Of a stretch of DNA of 8,137 nt, positions 1 to 5,456 are shown piece by piece. The notes below the pieces were generated by a model. It had not been told where the DNA came from and made no database searches. It saw only the letters and a program-made list of their open reading frames with translations. Position 1 is the stretch's first letter; each line of letters opens with the position of its first letter. Source of the DNA: Bacteroidia bacterium (GTDB taxonomy: Bacteria > Bacteroidota > Bacteroidia > Flavobacteriales > Flavobacteriaceae); the NCBI GenBank assembly GCA_018679315.1, contig JAHHLF010000065.1, forward strand, positions 1 to 8,137, given 5' to 3'. The translations under genes and the position numbers were made by a program.

Positions 1-129
1 CAGGTATTGCTTGGAGATCATTTTATGATCCTGACTGAATACATATTTGGTAATAAATGTCTCCTTGTGATGATGATGCCCATGATCATCTTCATGATGA
101 TCGGTATGTGCATGTGCGTGTTCAGACAT
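1..129 (-). CDS. coxA: Cytochrome c oxidase subunit I, N-terminus (3' partial)
   Basis: Only the first 43 codons are present; the frame is open to the window edge. The ATG at 129-127 opens a protein whose first 21 residues contain ten His with Asp/Glu, Ala and Gly. Next comes FITKYVFSQDHKMISKQYL, which matches the region just before the first membrane helix of haem-copper oxidase subunit I (compare the family motif DHKxIGxxY). The position 35 bp downstream of coxB supports this. The 35 bp gap (130-164) is AT-rich and shows no Shine-Dalgarno, promoter or terminator that I can support. The catalytic residues lie outside the window, so the exact oxidase class cannot be confirmed, although the CuA-bearing partner implies an aa3-type cytochrome c oxidase. 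Confidence 0.88.
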   Translation of the reverse strand, partial: MSEHAHAHTDHHEDDHGHHHHKETFITKYVFSQDHKMISKQYL

Positions 130-164
130 AATCAGTTCTTTATAATAATCTTTCTATAGCTTTC

Positions 165-1220
165 TTATTGCATTTCCATTTGTTGGGCAAAGGTTTGTTG
201 CCCTTCTATCCATGCATTGTATTCTTCTTCTGTTTCAACAATGATCTTCATTTGCATATTGTAATGCGATTTACCGCAGATCTTGTTGCACAGAAGTATG
301 TAATCAAACTCCCATGGATCTGAATTTTCCTCACCAGCTGCGGCCCGTTCAGCCCGAATGGCATTGGTGCGTTTTACCTTATCGATCACATCAGGATCTT
401 GTCTCATATCGGCCGTCGTGATTGTTGGCGTAAATGAGAATTCTGTTGTCATTCCAGGAACGCAATTCATCTGTGCCCTGAAGTGCGGCATATAGGCCGA
501 ATGCAATACATCTTGCGATCGGAATTTGAAGTTGATCTTCCTTCCAACAGGCAGGTGTAATTCTTTTACTATCACATCGTCTGAGGCATTAGGATCGTTT
601 TCGTCTATTCCCAGGATATTTGCCTTAGCGATATCAATTCGGCGCACATTCGCTTCACCCAGAACATTATCTGCGCCGCCATATCGTGCCGTCCAATTAA
701 ATTGTTGTGCATATAACTCGACGATCAGGGGATCGTCCTCATCATTAATATCCATGATATTCGTCCATGTATACAGACCCCAGATGATCAATCCTGCTAA
801 AACAATTACAGGTATGATCGTCCAGATAAATTCTAGTCGGTCGTTATCTGCATAGTACAAGGCCTTATTGCCTTCCTTGCCCCTATACTTATAGGAAAAA
901 TAATGCAGCAGTGCCTGAGTTATCGTTTGCACAAAAAAGATGATGGCAAAGGATACCCACATGAGTTGATCATAATCGACACCGTGTTCTGAAGCAGCAA
1001 CAGGTAGTAATGTTTTTGAGTATTTGGCGAAACTGAAGATAGTGATCCCGTAGATAAATATCAGGAACACAAACATCAGAATACCATTATATCTATTGTC
1101 CTTATCGGTGGCTACTTGTGAGACTTCCGTTTTGAGCTGAGAGAGCTCAAATATCTTAGTCATTTGCCAGATAGCTATGGCAATAAGAAGGAGAATCGCT
1201 AATGTTAATAATACGGTCAT
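165..1220 (-). CDS. coxB: Cytochrome c oxidase subunit II (CuA subunit)
   Basis: CoxB accepts electrons at a binuclear copper CuA centre and passes them to the haem-copper centre of subunit I. The 351 residues begin with hydrophobic helices at about 2-19 and 46-66, then the usual pair at 87-109 and 131-152, followed by a periplasmic cupredoxin domain. CuA ligands are visible as His240 (in HSAYMPHF), Cys311, Cys315, His319 and Met322 in CNKICGKSHYNM (bases 255-290). The Glu commonly found between the two Cys is Lys313 here; that ligand works through its backbone carbonyl, so the site should be functional. The aromatic stretch QFNWTARY (173-180) corresponds to the electron-entry region. Extra segments at about 185-220 and 270-305 enlarge the domain relative to proteobacterial homologues. 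No C-terminal cytochrome c domain is fused, so ActE or another cytochrome must supply electrons. The gene lies 22 bp after actF and 35 bp before coxA. Confidence 0.96.
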   Translation of the reverse strand: MTVLLTLAILLLIAIAIWQMTKIFELSQLKTEVSQVATDKDNRYNGILMFVFLIFIYGITIFSFAKYSKTLLPVAASEHGVDYDQLMWVSFAIIFFVQTITQALLHYFSYKYRGKEGNKALYYADNDRLEFIWTIIPVIVLAGLIIWGLYTWTNIMDINDEDDPLIVELYAQQFNWTARYGGADNVLGEANVRRIDIAKANILGIDENDPNASDDVIVKELHLPVGRKINFKFRSQDVLHSAYMPHFRAQMNCVPGMTTEFSFTPTITTADMRQDPDVIDKVKRTNAIRAERAAAGEENSDPWEFDYILLCNKICGKSHYNMQMKIIVETEEEYNAWIEGQQTFAQQMEMQ

Positions 1221-1242
1221 CAGTTATACTATAATGCTTTTA

Positions 1243-2553
1243 CTAATAATGAAACTGCCTGCTTTCTTCTATATATGGATTACGGGTAGGCTGCAACGGG
1301 GCTTTGGTAAGCGCCGTGAATACCCAATAAATAAACAATCCTGCGAAGAAAAGTACGCCTCCGATCTCTGGAATTCCAATAGACCATTGATCGCCAACTG
1401 TCGCAGGCATGATCATATTGAAAACATCCATATAATGCCCACACAAGATCACTATTCCTGTCATGATCACGAACCAATTAATCCTTTTGTAATCACTGTT
1501 CATAAGCAGCAGTAAAGGGAAAATAAAGTTCATAGCAAGCATGCCAAAATACGCAAGTTTGAAATCCTCGATCCGAGTTACAAAATACGTAACCTCTTCC
1601 GGAATATTGGCGTACCATATCAGCATAAATTGACCGAACCATAGATAGGTCCAGAAAATACTGAAAGCAAACATAAATTTAGCCAGATCGTGTATATGAT
1701 TGTCATTGACATCGGGTAAATACCCTTTAGACTTCAAATAGATGCTTATCATGGCGATCACGGTAATACCACTTACGAACATGCTCGCAAATACATACCA
1801 TCCAAATAAGGTGCTGAACCAGTGTGGATCAACACTCATGATCCAATCCCAGGACATGATGGATTCGGTGATCAGGTAAAATACCAGAAAGCCGGCAGAC
1901 CACCTAAAGTTCTTTATAAAGTTCCTGTTGTCGTCTGAATTATCCTGGGCAAGTGATAATTTCCTGGAGTATTCTCGATAGAAGATCCAGCCTCCAAGGA
2001 AAATTGCTGCCCGGATCAGGAAGAATGTAGGATTCAAATAACCACTTTTATTTTGTAAAAGCTCATCATGTGCGACAACTTCGGCGTCCATCCATGGGAA
2101 CATATGGTTCATATGAAGAACAGAAAGGACAAGGATAACAAATACGATAATGCCCCCCGGTACCAGATAGGCAGTGATCCCTTCCATTACACGGAATAAC
2201 AAAGGCGACCAACCTGCTTGCGACGCGCGCTGTACTGCATAGAAGGCCAATACACCCAATGCGATCATAAAGAAAAAGAAGGCGGCAACGTACAAGGCAG
2301 ACCAGGGTCTGTTTTGCAACTGGTGCAACAAATGTTCATCGTGGGCATCGTCATGATGCGCTTCTTCGGCAGGGGCTGCATGAGCGGCCTCTTCACCATG
2401 GTCTCCTCCGTGCCCATCATCCTGAGTGGCAACCATAGCTTTTGCTTCTTCAACAGTAGAAGGTGCAGAAACAAATCCGACGCCTAATCCCAATAGCCCT
2501 AAAGCCATCAGAATGATTGAACCCATTTTTAGTCTGTTAGAAAACGTATACAT
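1243..2553 (-). CDS. actF: Alternative Complex III subunit ActF, NrfD-like membrane protein
   Basis: ActF is the second large membrane subunit of ACIII, structurally related to ActC. In known structures it packs against ActC, and it has been proposed to form a proton path or the oxidase contact. The 436 residues show about ten hydrophobic helices: 11-29, 85-107, 127-148, 173-191, 217-235, 247-270, 288-313, 333-351, 356-375 and 396-415. Family-like motifs include SWDWIMSVDPHWFSTLFG (234-251), WFGQFMLIWYANIPEE (305-320) and GHYMDVFNMIMPA (372-384). Between helices 1 and 2 lies a hydrophilic loop (about 35-80) rich in His, Asp, Glu and Ala. The ATG sits 10 bp after actE and the TAG stop is 22 bp before coxB. 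Nothing between actF and coxB could encode a further act subunit. Confidence 0.94.
   Translation of the reverse strand: MYTFSNRLKMGSIILMALGLLGLGVGFVSAPSTVEEAKAMVATQDDGHGGDHGEEAAHAAPAEEAHHDDAHDEHLLHQLQNRPWSALYVAAFFFFMIALGVLAFYAVQRASQAGWSPLLFRVMEGITAYLVPGGIIVFVILVLSVLHMNHMFPWMDAEVVAHDELLQNKSGYLNPTFFLIRAAIFLGGWIFYREYSRKLSLAQDNSDDNRNFIKNFRWSAGFLVFYLITESIMSWDWIMSVDPHWFSTLFGWYVFASMFVSGITVIAMISIYLKSKGYLPDVNDNHIHDLAKFMFAFSIFWTYLWFGQFMLIWYANIPEEVTYFVTRIEDFKLAYFGMLAMNFIFPLLLLMNSDYKRINWFVIMTGIVILCGHYMDVFNMIMPATVGDQWSIGIPEIGGVLFFAGLFIYWVFTALTKAPLQPTRNPYIEESRQFHY
2323..2415 (-). other. His/Asp/Glu-rich loop within ActF
   Basis: ActF residues 47-77 contain eight His (48, 52, 58, 66, 67, 71, 74, 77) interspersed with Asp, Glu, Gly and Ala. 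The stretch lies between the first and second membrane helices. The helices on either side are well conserved in character, so this looks like a flexible insert. Metal or proton buffering is possible but not shown. Confidence 0.7.
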
Positions 2554-2563
2554 TCTTTTCCGC

Positions 2564-3124
2564 TTATTCAGTTAGTTCAGCCTTTAATTTCATCACGTAT
2601 TCAGAAACCTGCCAGCGTTCTTTGTGATCTAATTGTCCGGCATAGGAACCCATTGCATTTAAACCGTAGTAGATCACATGATACGTGCTACCTACGGTAA
2701 TATCCCTTCCAACATCTGCATAGCTGGGTACACCTAATATTTTTTCTCTTTTTACCAAAGTACCTTGTCCGGCTCCTTTAGGCCCATGACAAATGGCACA
2801 ATAGATATCGTAAAGTACTTTTCCCTCGGCGAGGTTAACTTCTGTATTCAAAGAATCCAGCGGGCTAAGCTGAGCTCTAGATTCCAGTTTACCTTCTATA
2901 TCATTTGCGATATCGTAAGGAACTGTACCTCGCGCAATGGTATTCTCGGCCGGTATTAAGGCAAGAGTGCCATCGGGTAAAAAATATACAGGCTGGTATG
3001 CCTCATATCCCACAGGCTCATACATATTTGGCATGTATTGATAGTTGGGCCGATTTTTATTGGCACAAGAGAACCCGATTAATACGAGCATTCCGAAAGC
3101 CGCTATTTTGAGTAATTTCATCAT
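2564..3124 (-). CDS. actE: Alternative Complex III subunit ActE, monohaem cytochrome c lipoprotein
   Basis: ActE is the monohaem cytochrome c subunit of ACIII and a candidate electron exit point toward the oxidase. The 186 residues begin with a short basic/hydrophobic signal (1-19) ending in GFSC, where Cys20 is the likely lipidated residue after signal peptidase II cleavage. The -3 position is not a classical Leu, but Bacteroidota lipoboxes are loose. A Tyr/Pro-rich linker (26-48), including the family-typical YMPNMYEP, leads to a class I cytochrome c domain (about 98-183). Its single CxxCH motif is CAICH at 109-113 (bases 2786-2800), with Met158 in GLNAMGSYAG as the probable distal axial ligand. 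Two consecutive ATG codons open the frame and either could be used; the first lies 6 bp after the actD stop. actF begins 10 bp after the stop. Haem attachment would need the cytochrome c maturation machinery, encoded elsewhere. Confidence 0.95.
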   Translation of the reverse strand: MMKLLKIAAFGMLVLIGFSCANKNRPNYQYMPNMYEPVGYEAYQPVYFLPDGTLALIPAENTIARGTVPYDIANDIEGKLESRAQLSPLDSLNTEVNLAEGKVLYDIYCAICHGPKGAGQGTLVKREKILGVPSYADVGRDITVGSTYHVIYYGLNAMGSYAGQLDHKERWQVSEYVMKLKAELTE

Positions 3125-3130
3125 TCCGAC

Positions 3131-3655
3131 TTATTCCTTTTCTATACTTTTTATTTCGATAGCTCCTGTAGAAGCCAAAAGATCTTTCAAATTTTCTACG
3201 CTGTCATGCGGTTCTATCTCCATCACAAAGAGGTCATCTGTTGTTCTAGGATCCGGATTTTCTGCTTTTTTAAAAGGCCATAATCTACTTCGTAAATAGA
3301 AGGTGATCACCATAAGGTGGGCTGCAAAGAATACTGTCATTTCAAACATGATGGGCACAAAGGCCGGCATGTTCTCTATATAACTAAAACTTGGCTTACC
3401 CCCGATATCCTGAGGCCAATCCTGGATCATGATATAGTTCATCATTACGATAGACACGATCAAACCTAAACACCCATACATAAAAGAAGTTATTGCGATA
3501 CGTGTAGGGGCTAATCCCATTGCCTTGTCCAATCCGTGAACCGGAAACGGACAATATACTTCTTCAATGTGGTGCCTGGCCGCTTTGACTTTCTTGACAG
3601 CCTGCATCAGTATGTCATCGTCATTATAATATGCATGTATAACTTTCGAGGCCAT
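3131..3655 (-). CDS. actD: Alternative Complex III subunit ActD (DUF3341 family)
   Basis: ActD is a small membrane subunit of ACIII that carries no redox cofactor in known complexes and is thought to be structural. The 174 residues show a soluble N-terminal segment with the family-typical stretch CPFPVHGLDKAMGL (35-48), a first membrane helix at about 52-76, the loop DWPQDIGGKPSFS (79-91), a second helix at about 98-121, and a charged soluble C-terminus. The length and two-helix layout match the DUF3341 family. The ATG lies 2 bp after the actC stop, which implies translational coupling, and actE follows after 6 bp. No upstream Shine-Dalgarno is evident, as is usual in Bacteroidota. The position between actC and actE fixes the identification. 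Confidence 0.93.
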   Translation of the reverse strand: MASKVIHAYYNDDDILMQAVKKVKAARHHIEEVYCPFPVHGLDKAMGLAPTRIAITSFMYGCLGLIVSIVMMNYIMIQDWPQDIGGKPSFSYIENMPAFVPIMFEMTVFFAAHLMVITFYLRSRLWPFKKAENPDPRTTDDLFVMEIEPHDSVENLKDLLASTGAIEIKSIEKE

Positions 3656-3657
3656 AG

Positions 3658-5427
3658 TTAGCTGTTTGATTTAAAATTGTTCGCCTGACCTGCCCAATCG
3701 TCCCGCTGCGCCCTTCCTGGGAAATTCCCGGTAAGCTTATCGAGCATATCGTATTCACGGGAAGTCATCTTACTCACCTGATCAAAGGTGTAAATTCCGA
3801 TCTGGTTTAGTGTTGCTTCCATCTGAGGCCCGATCCCTTTTATCTTCTTCAGATCGTCTGCTTTGTCTGTCTCAGGATCAAATGTGCCTAAACTGGCTAA
3901 TAGATCATCAGCCTGTGCTTCGGAATCGGTACTTGTATCAGTTACTTCATCTTCTTTCTTTTCAACTACCTCTTCTACCCTTTCAGCTACTTCTTCCTGA
4001 TAGGTCATCTGAGCCGAGTTTTGAATTGGTGGGTGCAGGGGTTGCCCGGCTGCACGTAATTTTTTATATCGTTCTCCAGAAGATTTCAGAATCGATTTAA
4101 CTTCCGCCTGTGCAATAACAGGGAAGGTTCTCGCATATAATAAAAAGAGAACAAAGAAGAAACCGATCGTTCCGATAAAAATTCCAATATCTACAAAAGT
4201 TGGTGAGAACATGGTCCACGAAGATGGAAGGTAATCTCTGTGCAAGGAAGTCACAATGATCACAAATCGTTCAAACCACATTCCAATATTAACTACGATG
4301 GAGATAATAAAGGATACGAGAATACTGGTTCGGATCTTTTTCACCCACATGATCTGCGGAGAAACAACATTACAGGTCATCATCAACAAATATGCCCACC
4401 AATAAGGTCCTGTTGCCCTATTTAAGAATGCGTATTGTTCATATTCCACTCCTGAATACCAAGCGATGAACAACTCGGTGATATAAGCACAGCCTACAAT
4501 GGATCCGGTGATCATGATCACTATATTCATCAACTCGATATGTTGTACTGTAATATAGGCTTCCAAGTTACAAACCTTACGCATAATTATAAGCAGTGTC
4601 TGTACCATGGCAAAACCTGAGAAGATCGCCCCGGCAACAAAGTATGGCGGGAAGATTGTCGTATGCCATCCTGGAATTACCGAAGTGGCAAAGTCAAAGG
4701 ATACAATAGTATGTACAGATAGTACAAGTGGTGTAGCCAAACCGGCCAATACCAGGGATACTTCTTCAAATCGCTGCCAATCTTTAGCCCGGCCTGTCCA
4801 GCCAAAACTTACAAGACTGTATATCTTTTTTTGGAATGGTTTTACAGCGCGGTCCCTGATCATAGCAAAATCAGGAAGTAAGCCTGTCCACCAAAATACT
4901 AAGGAAACAGATAAATACGTAGAGATCGCAAATACATCCCAAAGAAGCGGGGAATTAAAGTTCACCCAAAGGGAGCCCAGCTGGTTCGGAATGGGAACTA
5001 CCCAGTATGCAAGCCAAGGGCGACCCATATGAATAATTGGGAACAGCCCTGCCTGGATCACAGAAAATATGGTCATGGCCTCGGCAGAACGGTTTATGGC
5101 CATTCTCCATTTCTGTCTGAATAACAAGAGGACAGCAGAGATCAATGTACCGGCATGACCGATACCTACCCACCAAACGAAATTCGTGATATCCCAGGCC
5201 CAGTTTACAGTCTTATTCAAGCCCCATGAACCAATACCTGTAGATATGGTATAGACAATGGCTCCAATTCCCCATAAAAGGGCGGCCAAGGCGATGGAAA
5301 AAACGATCCACCACTGTCTGTTGGCACGGCCTTCCACTGGTGCGGCAATATCCACCGAAACGTCATGATACCCTTTGTCTCCGAGGACTAGTGGCTTCCT
5401 GATAGGTGCTTCGTAATGCGATGCCAT
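3658..5427 (-). CDS. actC: Alternative Complex III subunit ActC, NrfD-like quinol-binding membrane protein with C-terminal helix-hairpin-helix-like extension
   Basis: ActC is the integral membrane subunit of ACIII thought to hold the (mena)quinol site and contact the ActB Fe-S domain. Residues 1 to about 445 are the NrfD/PsrC-like core, with about ten hydrophobic helices near 41-63, 83-103, 117-135, 162-184, 224-246, 260-282, 299-320, 341-361, 367-392 and 410-432. Family-typical features include HMGRPW (133-138) and the His in the 232-240 helix. Arg/Lys-rich stretches before helix 1 and after helices 2 and 10 suggest that both termini are cytoplasmic. After the core come a Glu/Asp-rich linker (about 475-523) and a compact domain (about 524-585) with the hairpin motif KGIGP. 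From memory, 589 residues is longer than the roughly 450-480 usual for the subunit, and the tail explains the excess. The ATG is followed by a family-like N-terminus. The TAA stop lies 2 bp from actD. The core assignment is secure; the role of the tail is unknown. Confidence 0.95.
   Translation of the reverse strand: MASHYEAPIRKPLVLGDKGYHDVSVDIAAPVEGRANRQWWIVFSIALAALLWGIGAIVYTISTGIGSWGLNKTVNWAWDITNFVWWVGIGHAGTLISAVLLLFRQKWRMAINRSAEAMTIFSVIQAGLFPIIHMGRPWLAYWVVPIPNQLGSLWVNFNSPLLWDVFAISTYLSVSLVFWWTGLLPDFAMIRDRAVKPFQKKIYSLVSFGWTGRAKDWQRFEEVSLVLAGLATPLVLSVHTIVSFDFATSVIPGWHTTIFPPYFVAGAIFSGFAMVQTLLIIMRKVCNLEAYITVQHIELMNIVIMITGSIVGCAYITELFIAWYSGVEYEQYAFLNRATGPYWWAYLLMMTCNVVSPQIMWVKKIRTSILVSFIISIVVNIGMWFERFVIIVTSLHRDYLPSSWTMFSPTFVDIGIFIGTIGFFFVLFLLYARTFPVIAQAEVKSILKSSGERYKKLRAAGQPLHPPIQNSAQMTYQEEVAERVEEVVEKKEDEVTDTSTDSEAQADDLLASLGTFDPETDKADDLKKIKGIGPQMEATLNQIGIYTFDQVSKMTSREYDMLDKLTGNFPGRAQRDDWAGQANNFKSNS
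3673..3858 (-). other. Helix-hairpin-helix-like domain at the C-terminus of ActC
   Basis: ActC residues about 524-585 begin with DDLKKIKGIGP, contain GIYTFDQV, and end with a segment that includes GRAQRDDW. This pattern resembles the small helix-hairpin-helix domain that Bacteroidota proteins often carry as a C-terminal tail, for example on some NADH dehydrogenase and ribosomal L21 proteins (family recalled, not searched). It is joined to the membrane core by an acidic, Thr/Ser-containing linker (about 475-523), so it is probably a flexible cytoplasmic appendage. Whether it binds nucleic acid, protein or nothing is not visible from the sequence. Confidence 0.75.
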
Positions 5428-5456
5428 ATAGTTTTTCTAATTTCTTTAGTTAGTTA

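Noticed and set aside
130..164. Possible promoter in the AT-rich 35-bp gap between coxB and coxA
   Set aside because: No match to the flavobacterial TTG / TAnnTTTG pattern at suitable spacing, and the genes are otherwise operonic.
526..855. A 109-codon plus-strand open frame opposite coxB
   Set aside because: It overlaps the CoxB helix and cupredoxin coding region; composition is what the reverse complement of that region would give.
1177..1515. A plus-strand open frame spanning the actF-coxB junction
   Set aside because: It overlaps both real genes in antisense and shows no domain or start signal.
4508..4521. A perfect 14-bp palindrome, GTGATCATGATCAC
   Set aside because: It lies inside conserved actC coding for a membrane helix (Ile-Met-Ile-Thr), and GATC-containing words recur throughout the window. 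An operator role is not supported.
4607..5032. A 141-codon open frame on the plus strand opposite actC
   Set aside because: It is antisense to strongly conserved ActC membrane core sequence, its product has no recognisable motif, and no plus-strand signals surround it.
5428..5456. Short tandem TAAC/TAAC-like run between actB and actC as a possible regulatory repeat
   Set aside because: Only two short copies in an AT-rich 29-bp gap; expected by chance and adjacent to the stop codon.
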